From contig JAFZWM010000030.1 in NCBI GenBank assembly GCA_017617315.1, positions 1-64,000 on the forward strand: 64,000 nucleotides of DNA, in the 5' to 3' direction. Numbering within the stretch: the stretch's first letter is position 1; every line of letters begins with the position of its first letter. Both the position numbers and the translations under genes were made by a program. This DNA comes from Bacteroidaceae bacterium (GTDB lineage: Bacteria; Bacteroidota; Bacteroidia; Bacteroidales; Bacteroidaceae). Below, piece after piece: positions 26,615 to 35,594 of this stretch. The notes below the pieces were generated by a model. It was not told where the DNA came from and made no database searches. It saw only the letters and a program-made list of their open reading frames with translations.

Positions 26615-26642
26615 ATTTTAGCTACTTACATTTTAGAAGTTA

Positions 26643-26650
26643 CAAAAATA
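26643..26650 (-). promoter_or_regulatory. Oxidoreductase -7 promoter box
   Basis: TATTTTTG on the minus strand, 28 bases before the ATG of the Gfo/Idh gene. Confidence 0.6.
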
Positions 26651-26857
26651 AGTCAAAAAAATGAAAAAACAAATTATCGTCCGTGCTTTGCCTATGTTTT
26701 TACCGCTTTAAATGTGATTTTTTGTGTTTTTCGTGCCATATTTCGTAGAATTTGCCTTTTTGCGTGATGCAATAAAACGCATGAGTCCGACATAAACAAT
26801 TCTGCAATAATATGCAGAAGGGCAATGAATCGTTATGCACGTCAAGGCTGGTTCAGT

Positions 26858-27022
26858 ATAGGTTCGAGGTAGTGGGGAAGTAAGACGCAGCCAAGCCGGA
26901 AGTTTCGTTGAAGGTACGGGAAGACAAGCCGCAGGGTTCGTTCAGGGTACGTTGTAGGTACGTTCAAGATTCGGGGTAGCAACGAGGTAGCTACGGGGAA
27001 GGTTCGGGGAAGCAAGCCGAGA
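26858..27022. repeat. 11-bp tandem array B (15 in-phase units)
   Basis: Reads as successive 11-mers without slippage, for example GGTTCGTTCAG, GGTACGTTGTA, GGTACGTTCAA, GATTCGGGGTA, GCTACGGGGAA, GGTTCGGGGAA and GCAAGCCGAGA. The units are degenerate but share G at position 1, A/T-rich positions 3-4 and CG at 5-6. It sits in a 672-base gap with no gene (26615-27286). Same unit as arrays at 21-262 and 54289-54475. Confidence 0.88.
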
Positions 27023-27023
27023 A

Positions 27024-27059
27024 TAATTGACAATTCACAGTTGACAATTGACAATTATT
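27024..27059. repeat. AATTGACAATT-type repeat beside array B
   Basis: Reiterated ATTGACAATT and CACAGTTGACAATT words directly abut array B. The rest of this gap (27060-27227) shows only a 20-codon frame with no support and the promoter of the next gene. Confidence 0.6.
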
Positions 27060-27227
27060 TAAAGTTGAAAAAAACAACGATATGGGATTTTTCGAAGCCG
27101 TGCCAGCTTATCACGGAGCATCCATAGCCACGTTGTCAAAGCAATAAAATATCATCGAATTTATCCCGAACTGGCATAAAAAATGTATGCTTGGTTATGT
27201 GATTTCTGTAATTTTTATAAATAACTA

Positions 27228-27259
27228 TTTGCAAAAACAATACATTTGTCTTAACTTTG
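27228..27259 (+). promoter_or_regulatory. Near-perfect Bacteroidota promoter
   Basis: TTTG (27228-27231), 20 bases, then TAACTTTG (27252-27259): both the -33 and -7 elements with consensus spacing. A leader of about 20 bases follows, to the ATG at 27287. Confidence 0.8.
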
Positions 27260-27286
27260 CCGAAGTTAAACTAATAATTTTTGGTG

Positions 27287-28192
27287 ATGGAAACAGAAAA
27301 CAAGACTGTTCTTTTTTATGACAAACGTAGTGTGTTGAAAAATATCGCCGTTGGAACATCGGTATTTTGCAATAATTTCAAGTCGCTTTTCCTGAAGGGC
27401 TTGCCTTATATTCTATTGTTGGCAGTGTTTACAGCGCTGTTGAATATGTCTTACAACCCTGAACTTATCTTACAGAATATTCTGATTTTTATTGTGGAAG
27501 CGGTGTTTAGTATCTTTGCCAATTCCTTATTGCTGGCGTTTATTGCCGCTAATATGGAATATTATAGTGTTTACAACAAAGTGCCTCAATATTCGCTTAA
27601 AGAGATGTTTGATCTTGTTGTGAAGAAAATATGGAAGGCTTTGGCAACAATAATAACATATATTTTACTTTACACACTTATATTTGCATTTATTGCTTTT
27701 GTTCCCATAGAAGCGAATTTGTCAAGGGAAGTGGCTATTATTCTTATTCTTGTGGCTCTTGTGGCGTGTTTCCTTCTTGCAATTCCGCTTAGCTTGTGGG
27801 AGGTTGAGTTCAACATTACAGACTACCGATATGGCTTCTCGCTTGCAAACTCGTTTAAATTAGGCTACGGCAACTTTGTGAGTTCCCTCGTTATGTTAAT
27901 CCTGATTTGTTGTGCGTTGGTTGTTCCGATGTTGCTCGTGGCAAGCCCGAGAATTATTCTTTTCCTGTCGGAGAATATGTTTGTGCAGAGTAGGGAGATG
28001 GGCGATAATGTTTCGCTTCCTGGATATTTCGGAGCGTTACAAGGTCTTTCAGTCTTTGTGATAAGCCTTGTTGCATCGGTTGTTAATATTGTGCTTTTCT
28101 GCATATATTTCTTCTTCTACGGAAGTCTGCTGAATGGTGCAGACAAGAAGAAGGCTTATAAGGATGAAATTGCAGCAGAGGAGATTCAATAG
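27287..28192 (+). CDS. Six-helix integral membrane protein, unknown function
   Basis: About 301 residues from the ATG at 27287. A TTG and GTG just upstream are in frame but less likely. A soluble N-terminus of about 35 residues is followed by about six transmembrane segments, with a short basic/acidic tail (KKKAYKDEIAAEEIQ). The layout resembles the glycerophosphoryl-diester-phosphodiesterase-associated or DUF975-like integral membrane families, but no signature lets me choose. It has its own strong promoter. The last 7 bases overlap the convergent lipoprotein gene. Confidence 0.8.
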   Translation: METENKTVLFYDKRSVLKNIAVGTSVFCNNFKSLFLKGLPYILLLAVFTALLNMSYNPELILQNILIFIVEAVFSIFANSLLLAFIAANMEYYSVYNKVPQYSLKEMFDLVVKKIWKALATIITYILLYTLIFAFIAFVPIEANLSREVAIILILVALVACFLLAIPLSLWEVEFNITDYRYGFSLANSFKLGYGNFVSSLVMLILICCALVVPMLLVASPRIILFLSENMFVQSREMGDNVSLPGYFGALQGLSVFVISLVASVVNIVLFCIYFFFYGSLLNGADKKKAYKDEIAAEEIQ

Positions 28193-28755
28193 TAGAAAAT
28201 CTCTCTCTGCTCTATAAATTCCTTGCCGTTGTTGTTGTATTTTAGCTTTCGCTTAGTCCAGTTCCCGTTACTGTCGAAAGCCAGATATGTATAGTCTATG
28301 GCATAGTTGCGGTTTTCCTCATCATGGTTTATCCCGTTGAAAATGTGCGATTCATGATGACGAAGACCGTTTTTGTATGTGTACTTTATTATCTCGTTGC
28401 GCTTGCACGCATTTCTGGCGTTGCGGGCGCTGCTGCATTTCTCGACAGTCTGTATAAGCTGTCCTTTCTTGTCGAAGACAAACTGAATGGTTAGAGTGCG
28501 GTCGCTTGTCTTGCAAATTATAGTCGAAATGTTGTCGTCGCTGTCGTGGTTAACGTACACGTCGCTGTATGTGCCAGAACTCATTGAGGTTAGCTTGCCG
28601 CTTCGCGAGAAGTGCAGAGTGTCGTCGTTGATGACGTATTTCCTGACCTTTCCTTTCAACTGAAAGGTCGCAAGGTCGGCAGACTGGCTGCATGATGCCA
28701 GAATTACGACAAAAGATAATATTGCTATATTAACAATTTTTTTACCAAAACTCAT
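28186..28755 (-). CDS. Putative lipoprotein
   Basis: 189 residues with a lipoprotein signal peptide ending in the lipobox LASC (Cys22), so it should be processed by Lgt and LspA and anchored in a membrane. The mature part has YD-like beta hairpins: LHFSRSGKLTS, FVFDKKGQLIQ and YLAFDSNGNWTKRK, each a strand-turn-strand with a G-N or G-x turn, as in small YD-repeat lipoproteins of Bacteroidales. Function unknown. The 3' end overlaps the convergent membrane-protein gene by 7 bases. Confidence 0.82.
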   Translation of the reverse strand: MSFGKKIVNIAILSFVVILASCSQSADLATFQLKGKVRKYVINDDTLHFSRSGKLTSMSSGTYSDVYVNHDSDDNISTIICKTSDRTLTIQFVFDKKGQLIQTVEKCSSARNARNACKRNEIIKYTYKNGLRHHESHIFNGINHDEENRNYAIDYTYLAFDSNGNWTKRKLKYNNNGKEFIEQREIFYY

Positions 28756-28787
28756 ATAAAAATAAAGTTGTACCTTATAAAACGATG

Positions 28788-28795
28788 CAAAGGTA
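28788..28795 (-). promoter_or_regulatory. Lipoprotein gene -7 box
   Basis: TACCTTTG on the minus strand, 32 bases before the ATG. Confidence 0.65.
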
Positions 28796-28889
28796 CAACT
28801 TCTATTTATAATTACCGAAAAATCGTAACGCGTTTTTTAGTCCGATTTACTTTTTTGCCATAAAATGAAACATATAGAGCACTTGGGGC

Positions 28890-31088
28890 TTATATTCTGT
28901 TCACCTGTTTCACACCCTTTATGGTTCTGAGCTTGCGCAGAAGAGCCTCGAGTTTTGTGATGTCATCGACCATAATCGTTACGTTTCCAGAGAAAAGTCC
29001 GTCGTTCGAACTGATGTTTATGTTTCGCAGAACAACCTTGTCTTCTTTCGAGATTATCGAAGTTATGTTGTTTACGATGGTGATGTCGTCGTTTCCTATT
29101 ACGCGTACCGTAATTTCGTATTGCGAGCCGCCTTTTCCTGCCCATTTTGCCTTTACGATTCTGTAGCCGAAACGCTTTTGCAGTTCTGTTGCATTAGGGC
29201 AGTCTGAACGATGCACCTTTATTCCGCCGTTTACCGTAACGAAGCCGAAGATGTCGTCGCCGTAGATAGGGTGGCAGCATCGTGCAAGCGTAAAGTCGAT
29301 GCCCTTCATGTTTTGGTCAATCACAAGAACGTCGTTGCCCATGCCTTGCGGCAGAGCACTCGTGTTGTTGATGTAAGTGTCTGCGCTTGTTACGGTCGTT
29401 TCCGTCTCCGGGTTGAGCATAGACAAGTACAATTCCAGAACGCTGTTCACGTCGCGCTTGTTCTCGGCAATGTCGGCATAGAATTCAGAGCCGATTTTGT
29501 AGCCGAGCTTCTTTATCAGACGCATCATTATCGTCTCGTCATAGTCGAGTTTGCGGTTCTTGAACTTTCGCTGAAGCTCTTCCTTGCCAAATTCGGCCTG
29601 CTTTATGAGGGTATCTTTGAGCGACTGCCTGATTTTTGTGCGTGCGTGCGGAGTTGCAGCGATGTTCAGCCATTCAGTCTTCGGCGTCTGAGTTGACGAC
29701 GTGATGATTTCGACCTGGTCGCCGCTTTGCAGAACGTGGCGCATGTTCACAATTTTTCCGTTTATGCGTGCCGATGTGCATCGGCTTCCCACGTTTGTGT
29801 GAATGCGATAGGCAAAATCGAGCACCGTCGCGCCCTTTGCAAGCTTGTACAAATCGCCTTTCGGAGTGAAGACGAAAACTTCGTCTTCGTACAGCTCCAT
29901 CTTGAACTGGTCCATCAGGTTGCGGTCGTCCGCATTTGTTTCGAGAGCCGTTCGGATGCTTGTCAGAATCTCGTCTATGCCATTGTCGCCCTTGATGCCC
30001 TTGTATCTCCAGTGGGCGGCAAGACCTCGTTCGGCAATCTCGTCCATTCTTTCGGAGCGGATTTGCACCTCGACCCACTTTCCCTGCGGTCCCATAACGG
30101 TTATGTGCAGACTCTCGTATCCGTTGCTCTTCGGAATTGAGAGCCAGTCGCGCAAACGCTTCGGATTTGGCTGGTACATATCGGTTACGATAGAGTAGAC
30201 GAGCCAGCAATCCTGTTTTTCTTTTTCAACTGGAGAGTCGAGAATGATTCTTATGGCAAACAAGTCGTACACGCCCTCGAAGGCGCATTTCTGTTTCTTC
30301 ATTTTCTGCCATATCGAGTGGATGCTCTTCGTTCTTCCCTTCATGTGGAATTTCAGTCCGGCATCCTTCAGCTTTTTCTCTATTGGTAGGATGAATTCCG
30401 AAATATATTGGTCGCGCGCCTTTTTCGTAGCGTTCAGCTTGTCCTTAATCATGTAGTAGGCATCGTGCTCAAGATATTTCAGCGACAAGTCTTCCAATTC
30501 CGATTTCAGAGTGTACAGACCGAGCTTGTGGGCGAGTGGGGCATAGAGGTATGCCGCTTCTTGCGCTACCTGTTTCTGTGCTGAAATGTTGTCGGTGTCG
30601 CGAATCTGCCTCATCAGGTTCACTCTGCTACCAATCAGAATCAGGATTACACGCATATCCTCGGCAAACGACAGCAAGAGGTTTCTGAAGTTCTCGCTTT
30701 CGATTGTCGGCTTCTTTGAGTAGAGCTCGTTTATCTTTATCAGTCCCGAGATAATTCCGGCAACGTCCTCTCCGAAATCCTTTTTTATCTGTTCGGTCGA
30801 AGTAGTGTTGTTCTGTACGCAGTCGTGCAGCATGATGCTCAGAACCGACGCGCGGCTCATGCCAATCTCAGACGCCACGATGATGGCAGTCTGCATATCC
30901 GAAATTATGGGGTTCAGTCCGAACTGGTCGCGTTTTATTCCGTTGTTTGATACGGCTTCTATCAGAATATCCTTTATCTTGGCACAGTCGTCATGTCGCA
31001 AAGTATCTTCCGACAGTTTTAGTAGTTGACGGTACAAGGTGAAAAGCATAACCTTTTCTTCGTTTGTGAAGAATGTGTTTTCGTTCAT
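28890..31088 (-). CDS. RelA/SpoT-family (p)ppGpp synthetase with degenerate hydrolase domain
   Basis: Long RSH protein (732 residues): HD domain (about 20-185), synthetase domain (about 215-370), TGS (about 395-455), a Cys-containing segment (CCHPIYGDD) and a C-terminal ACT domain. The synthetase motifs are intact: GRTKSIHSIWQKM, RDWLSIPKSNGYESLH and VEVQIRSERMDEIAERG. The hydrolase is not. The usual HDVVEDT reads HDCVQNNTT, the upstream THP histidine is absent, and the ADRxHNMR segment reads GSRVNLMRQ. I infer a synthetase-only RelA-type enzyme of the stringent response. A second RSH with hydrolase activity would be needed elsewhere. Confidence 0.92.
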   Translation of the reverse strand: MNENTFFTNEEKVMLFTLYRQLLKLSEDTLRHDDCAKIKDILIEAVSNNGIKRDQFGLNPIISDMQTAIIVASEIGMSRASVLSIMLHDCVQNNTTSTEQIKKDFGEDVAGIISGLIKINELYSKKPTIESENFRNLLLSFAEDMRVILILIGSRVNLMRQIRDTDNISAQKQVAQEAAYLYAPLAHKLGLYTLKSELEDLSLKYLEHDAYYMIKDKLNATKKARDQYISEFILPIEKKLKDAGLKFHMKGRTKSIHSIWQKMKKQKCAFEGVYDLFAIRIILDSPVEKEKQDCWLVYSIVTDMYQPNPKRLRDWLSIPKSNGYESLHITVMGPQGKWVEVQIRSERMDEIAERGLAAHWRYKGIKGDNGIDEILTSIRTALETNADDRNLMDQFKMELYEDEVFVFTPKGDLYKLAKGATVLDFAYRIHTNVGSRCTSARINGKIVNMRHVLQSGDQVEIITSSTQTPKTEWLNIAATPHARTKIRQSLKDTLIKQAEFGKEELQRKFKNRKLDYDETIMMRLIKKLGYKIGSEFYADIAENKRDVNSVLELYLSMLNPETETTVTSADTYINNTSALPQGMGNDVLVIDQNMKGIDFTLARCCHPIYGDDIFGFVTVNGGIKVHRSDCPNATELQKRFGYRIVKAKWAGKGGSQYEITVRVIGNDDITIVNNITSIISKEDKVVLRNINISSNDGLFSGNVTIMVDDITKLEALLRKLRTIKGVKQVNRI

Positions 31089-31116
31089 ATCCTGTCTGTG
31101 TATAGTTTTATAGTTA

Positions 31117-31124
31117 CAAAAATA
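31117..31124 (-). promoter_or_regulatory. rel-type gene -7 box
   Basis: TATTTTTG on the minus strand, 28 bases before the ATG. Divergent with the boxes at 31159-31174. Confidence 0.6.
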
Positions 31125-31158
31125 AGTTTTTTTTTTGAAACATGGTGCAAATACAATA

Positions 31159-31174
31159 TATTTTTGTATTTTTG
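31159..31174 (+). promoter_or_regulatory. Two adjacent -7 boxes before the DUF4301 gene
   Basis: TATTTTTG occurs twice back to back (31159-31166 and 31167-31174), 40-55 bases before the ATG. Either could serve. Confidence 0.6.
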
Positions 31175-31213
31175 ACGAATAAATTTTAATATCAACCTTT
31201 TAAATATACAAGT

Positions 31214-32740
31214 ATGTTGACACTACAGGACAAGGAATTCCTTGCGTCAAAGGGAATAACAGAAGAGCAGGTTGCTGCGCAGTTGAAGGATTTGGAGAGA
31301 GGCTTCCCGTTTTTGAAGCTGGCAGGCGCGGCCGAGGCAGGAAAGGGCATTGTGGTTTGTGATGATGCGGCTGTAAGCGGATATCTCGACACATGGAAAG
31401 AGTATAAGAAGAGCAACAGTGGCAAGATTTTCAAGTTTGTCCCAGCCAGCGGAGCGGCAAGCCGAATGTTCAAGAATCTCTTTGAGTTTGTAGATGCTGA
31501 ATATGATGAACCTACATCGGATTTTGAAAAGAAGTTCTTTGCAGAGATAAAGAAGTTCGCCTTCTACGATGCGCTTGATAAGGCTTGTAAGAATACAAAA
31601 GGTAAGAATATCGACGAACTCGTTGCTGAAGGCTCGTATAAGGCAGTCGTGAGCACATTGCTCGACAAGGACGGTCTTAACTACGGACAGCTTCCGAAGG
31701 GACTCCTTCTTTTCCACTCATACGATGACGGCTCGCGTACTCCGCTCGAGGAGCATCTGGTTGAAGGCGCGCTTTATGCTGCCGACGGTGCAGGAAACGT
31801 GAATGTGCATTTTACCGTAAGTCCTGAGCACAGAGCGATGTTCGAGAAACTCGTGGCGGAGAAAGTAAAGAAATACGAAGATAAGTTCGGCGTTAAGTAC
31901 AATGTTTCGTTTTCAGAGCAGAAGTCAAGCACAGATACGGTTGCCGGCACAATGGATAACGAGCCGTTCCGTACAAGCGACGGCAAGATCTTGTTCCGTC
32001 CGGGTGGCCACGGCGCTCTCATCGAGAATCTTAACGACCTTGATGCCGATGTCGTATTCATCAAGAATATCGACAACCTCGTACCAGATTGCCTGAAGGA
32101 CGAGACCGTAAAATACAAGATGGTTCTTGCCGGACTGCTTGTCTCATTGCAGAAGAAGGCATTTGCCTATCTGAAGAAGTTGGACAGCGGCGTCTATGCC
32201 CATGCCGACCTTGAAGAGATTATCCGCTTTGTGCAGCAGGATTTGTGCTGCCGCAATCCTAAAATTAAGGAGTTGGAAGATGCCGACCTCGTGATATATC
32301 TGAAGAATAAGCTGAACAGACCAATGCGCGTGTGCGGAATGGTGAAGAATATCGGCGAGCCGGGCGGCGGTCCGTTCTTGGTTTACAATGCCGACGGTAC
32401 AATATCTTTGCAGATTCTTGAAAGTTCGCAGATTGACAAGAACAACAAGGAGAGCATGGAGATGTTCACCAAGGGCACGCATTTCAATCCGGTAGACCTT
32501 GTTTGCAGTCTGAAGAACTACAAGGGCGAGAAGTTCAATCTGCCAGAGTATGTAGACAAGAGCACTGGCTTCATCTCTTACAAGTCTAAGAACGGCAAGG
32601 ACTTGAAGGCTCTTGAGTTGCCGGGCTTGTGGAACGGAGCAATGAGTAATTGGAATACGGTATTTGTTGAGGTTCCGCTCATCACATTCAATCCGGTTAA
32701 GACCGTGAACGACTTGCTTCGCGAGCAGCATCAGAAGTAA
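31214..32740 (+). CDS. DUF4301-family protein
   Basis: 508 residues, cytoplasmic, without membrane segments. The early FVPASGAASRMFKNLFEF segment and the later LFRPGGHGALIENLNDLDADVVFIKNIDN segment look like a sugar-nucleotidyltransferase-like fold, with glycine-rich loop and Asp pair. I know this as the Bacteroidota family DUF4301. The GEPGGGPFLV segment near 385 is another glycine-rich loop. No substrate is known. It is followed after 37 bases by purT, so co-transcription is likely. Confidence 0.85.
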   Translation: MLTLQDKEFLASKGITEEQVAAQLKDLERGFPFLKLAGAAEAGKGIVVCDDAAVSGYLDTWKEYKKSNSGKIFKFVPASGAASRMFKNLFEFVDAEYDEPTSDFEKKFFAEIKKFAFYDALDKACKNTKGKNIDELVAEGSYKAVVSTLLDKDGLNYGQLPKGLLLFHSYDDGSRTPLEEHLVEGALYAADGAGNVNVHFTVSPEHRAMFEKLVAEKVKKYEDKFGVKYNVSFSEQKSSTDTVAGTMDNEPFRTSDGKILFRPGGHGALIENLNDLDADVVFIKNIDNLVPDCLKDETVKYKMVLAGLLVSLQKKAFAYLKKLDSGVYAHADLEEIIRFVQQDLCCRNPKIKELEDADLVIYLKNKLNRPMRVCGMVKNIGEPGGGPFLVYNADGTISLQILESSQIDKNNKESMEMFTKGTHFNPVDLVCSLKNYKGEKFNLPEYVDKSTGFISYKSKNGKDLKALELPGLWNGAMSNWNTVFVEVPLITFNPVKTVNDLLREQHQK

Positions 32741-32777
32741 TTAGAATTAGAAAAATAATCAATATATTCAAAAGAAA

Positions 32778-33941
32778 ATGAAAAAGATTCTGCTCCTGGG
32801 TTCAGGAGAGTTAGGTAAAGAGTTTGTAATTGCCTGCAAGCGCAAGGGACAGTACGTCATTGCTTGCGATTCGTATGCAAAAGCGCCAGCAATGCAGGTG
32901 GCTGACGAGTGTGAAGTGTTCTCTATGCTCGATGGCGAAGCGTTGGAGGCTGTAGTGCGCAAGCACAAGCCGGATGTGATTGTCCCAGAGATTGAGGCTA
33001 TCCGCACGGAAAAACTGTACGATTTCGAGAAAGAAGGCATTCAGGTTGTGCCAAGCGCAAAGGCCGTGAATTTCACGATGAACCGCAAGGCCATCCGCGA
33101 GTTGGCACATACCGAGCTTGGCTTGAAGACTGCCAACTATCGTTATGCCACAACTTTCGAGGAATTGCAGGCTGCTGCAAACGAAGTGGGATTCCCTTGC
33201 ATCATCAAGCCGCTGATGTCATCATCGGGCCACGGCCAGAGCAAGGTCGATTCAGCCGACGATTTGAAGAAGGCATGGGACTATGCTTGCAGCGGTGCTC
33301 GTGGCGACCTTATGGAGGTAATCGTTGAGCAGTTCATCAAGTTCGACAGCGAGATTACTCTGCTTACCGTTACTCAAAAGAACGGTCCTACGCTTTTCTG
33401 CAATCCTATCGGACATGTGCAGAAGGGCGGCGACTATCGCGAGAGCTTCCAGCCGGCTGCAATCTCACCAGAACAGCTCGAAGAGGCTAAGCGTATGGCT
33501 GCCAAGGTTACCGAGGCTCTTACTGGTGCAGGTATCTGGGGCGTTGAGTTCTTCCTCAGCAATAAGGATGGCGTCTTCTTCTCTGAGTTGAGTCCTCGTC
33601 CGCACGATACGGGCATGGTTACGCTTGCCGGAACGCAGAATCTTAGTGAGTTCGAACTGCATGCAAGAGCGGTTCTCGGACTTCCAATCCCATGCATTTC
33701 GCAGGAGCGTCAGGGTGTTAGTGCCGTTATCCTTTCAGAAATCGAGAAGAAAAATCCGGATTACGAAGGAATGGAAGATGTCTGTGCGGCAGAAAAGACA
33801 TATCTGCGCATCTTTGGCAAGCCCGAGGCTCACGTTGGCAGACGAATGGGCGTGGTAGTCTGCTGGGACGACCTGGATGCAGACCAGAATGCTTTGCGCG
33901 ACAAATGCAAGGCTCTTGCCGCCAAGGTGAAGGTAAAATGA
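32778..33941 (+). CDS. purT: Formate-dependent phosphoribosylglycinamide formyltransferase
   Basis: PurT makes formyl-GAR from GAR, formate and ATP, the folate-independent step 3 of purine synthesis. The ATP-grasp fold is visible: an N-terminal [11 protein letters not shown] nucleotide loop, VVPEIEAI, the central [17 protein letters not shown] lysine/glycine loop near 138-155, and [15 protein letters not shown] near 271-285 with the metal ligands. Length 387 is normal. Its terminator doubles as the region holding the tRNA-Gly promoter box. Confidence 0.95.
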   Translation: MKKILLLGSGELGKEFVIACKRKGQYVIACDSYAKAPAMQVADECEVFSMLDGEALEAVVRKHKPDVIVPEIEAIRTEKLYDFEKEGIQVVPSAKAVNFTMNRKAIRELAHTELGLKTANYRYATTFEELQAAANEVGFPCIIKPLMSSSGHGQSKVDSADDLKKAWDYACSGARGDLMEVIVEQFIKFDSEITLLTVTQKNGPTLFCNPIGHVQKGGDYRESFQPAAISPEQLEEAKRMAAKVTEALTGAGIWGVEFFLSNKDGVFFSELSPRPHDTGMVTLAGTQNLSEFELHARAVLGLPIPCISQERQGVSAVILSEIEKKNPDYEGMEDVCAAEKTYLRIFGKPEAHVGRRMGVVVCWDDLDADQNALRDKCKALAAKVKVK

Positions 33942-33972
33942 AAATCTTATAAAAAAATAGGATAAAATGTTA

Positions 33973-34010
33973 CGAGTGCAAATATTTTTATTATATTTGC
34001 ACTCGTTTTT
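33973..34010 (+). terminator. purT terminator
   Basis: Perfect 12-bp arms CGAGTGCAAATA (33973-33984) and TATTTGCACTCG (33994-34005), then TTTTT. The distal arm contains the -7 box of the following tRNA gene. Confidence 0.9.
33992..33999 (+). promoter_or_regulatory. tRNA-Gly/nhaD -7 box within the terminator stem
   Basis: TATATTTG matches TAnnTTTG and overlaps the distal arm of the purT terminator. Initiation would fall near 34006, about 37 bases before the tRNA. Confidence 0.5.
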
Positions 34011-34042
34011 GAAACTATTTTGAACAAAAAGGAAACCTTAAT

Positions 34043-34115
34043 GCGGTTATAGCTCAGTTGGTAGAGCGTTGGCTTCCCAAGCCGAAGGTCACGGGTTCGA
34101 GACCCGCTAACCGCT
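34043..34115 (+). tRNA. tRNA-Gly (CCC)
   Basis: Acceptor arms GCGGTTA/TAACCGC, D-arm GCTC/GAGC, anticodon stem TTGGC/GCCGA with loop TTCCCAA giving anticodon CCC, and T-loop GGTTCGAGACC. One A-C mismatch lies at the outer T-stem pair. CCA is not encoded. No terminator separates it from nhaD, whose ATG lies 29 bases after the tRNA 3' end. Confidence 0.95.
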
Positions 34116-34144
34116 CAAAAGAAAATGCACAAATATTTGCCGCA

Positions 34145-35557
34145 ATGACCCTTATTATTGTCCTTATATTGCTGTTGGGTTATGTTGCAATAGCAACAGA
34201 GCATATTACAAACATAAACAAAGCTTCGGTGGCTATGTTTCTGGGTGTAATAGGTTGGCTGCTCTATATGTTCTTCGGCGAATATTATGTGTCAGAAAAT
34301 TATCCACTCGAATATTCGGCTTATCTTAGCGGAACGGCGGAAAATGTATGGTCTCTTCGCGCGTTCATTGCTCAGCATGTCTTTGTCGGCTATGTAGCAA
34401 GCGCAGCCGAAATCGTGCTCTTCTTCGTTGCTACGATGAACATCGTTTCGGTGCTGAATGTCAACGAGTGCTTTGATTTCATCTCGGAGTGGATGCGCAC
34501 GAGAAACAGCAAGAAACTTGTATGGATGGTTGCTCTCGTAACGTTCCTCATCTCTTTCAATCTCGACAATCTTACAACCGTCATGATGATGATTGTAATA
34601 TTGCGAAAGTTGATTCCGAACGTACACGACCGTGCTTTGTATAACTGCATTGTGATTCTTGCGGCAAACTGCGGCGGATGTTGTTCGTGCATCGGCGATG
34701 TAACGACGTTGATGATATGGGTTAAGGGCGCGGTTACTCCTACGGCATTTACTGTCGGACTGATTCTTCCGGCATTGGTAGCCCTTGCAATCCCTACATA
34801 TCTCGTTTCGAGAGTCCTTCCTGAAAGGGTAAACCTGACATCACAGTTGGGAATGTATAATGGCGATGACAGTGTACTGAGCCGTTGGCAGAGACTTCTG
34901 ATGCTGTTTGTCGGCATCGGCGGTCTGTGGGCAATCCCTACATTTCATAATCTCACCAAGTTGCCGCCTTTTGTCGGCGCGATGTGCATTCTTTCAATCC
35001 TTTGGATTATTTACGAAGTCTGCAATCTGAAGAGAATGAGAAACGACGTAATGGTTAATAACCAGCGAGTTCCTTATTCAATCCAAGATGTGAACAGTCA
35101 GCTTATCCTCTTCTTCTTGGGTATATGGTTCGCCATCGGTGCGATAGAAGAGACAGGCGCATTGGAGACAATGGCAAACTGGCTTGATGAGAATATTCAC
35201 AACGTATATATAATAAGCGTTGCGCTCGGTTTTGTTTCGAGCGTGTTGGATAACATTCCGTTGGTGGCAAGTAGTATCTCTATGTACGATGTGGTTGATG
35301 CTGCCGATGTGGCAGGCAACGACTATGCCAACGCTTTTAGTCAGAACGGCTCGTACTGGCAGATTCTTGCATATTGTAGTGCCGTCGGAGGCAGCTTGAT
35401 GACAATCGGTTCTCAGGCGGGATTTGCAGTAATGAAAGTTGAAAGAATAAGGCTGAAATGGTATCTTCGCCACTTCTCATGGATGGTTCTTGTGGGATGG
35501 GGTGCAGGACTTATTGTTTATTGGGTAACAGAAATATTGTACGAATATTGTTTTTAG
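34145..35557 (+). CDS. nhaD: Na+/H+ antiporter, NhaD family
   Basis: Inner-membrane sodium/proton exchanger of the ion-transporter superfamily, for salt and pH homeostasis. 470 residues with about 12 hydrophobic helices. The half-site motifs SFNLDNLTTVMMMIVILRK (near 137) and SSVLDNIPLVASSISM (near 362) each carry the conserved Asp-Asn pair, and SAVGGSLMTIGSQAG follows near 415. The start MTLIIVLILLLGY follows the tRNA directly. Any longer frame reads through the tRNA. No separate promoter is visible, so the mRNA likely comes from the tRNA-Gly transcript. pfkA follows after 37 bases. Confidence 0.92.
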   Translation: MTLIIVLILLLGYVAIATEHITNINKASVAMFLGVIGWLLYMFFGEYYVSENYPLEYSAYLSGTAENVWSLRAFIAQHVFVGYVASAAEIVLFFVATMNIVSVLNVNECFDFISEWMRTRNSKKLVWMVALVTFLISFNLDNLTTVMMMIVILRKLIPNVHDRALYNCIVILAANCGGCCSCIGDVTTLMIWVKGAVTPTAFTVGLILPALVALAIPTYLVSRVLPERVNLTSQLGMYNGDDSVLSRWQRLLMLFVGIGGLWAIPTFHNLTKLPPFVGAMCILSILWIIYEVCNLKRMRNDVMVNNQRVPYSIQDVNSQLILFFLGIWFAIGAIEETGALETMANWLDENIHNVYIISVALGFVSSVLDNIPLVASSISMYDVVDAADVAGNDYANAFSQNGSYWQILAYCSAVGGSLMTIGSQAGFAVMKVERIRLKWYLRHFSWMVLVGWGAGLIVYWVTEILYEYCF

Positions 35558-35594
35558 GATAATTTTATAGACAGACGCAAAAAATCTATAGCTT

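Noticed and set aside
27082-27150. 20-codon frame starting MGFFEAVPAY
   Set aside because: Short, no promoter box or homologue visible, lies in a repeat-rich gap; chance is sufficient.
34058-34144. N-terminal extension of nhaD
   Set aside because: It is translated from the tRNA-Gly gene; the membrane protein begins at 34145.
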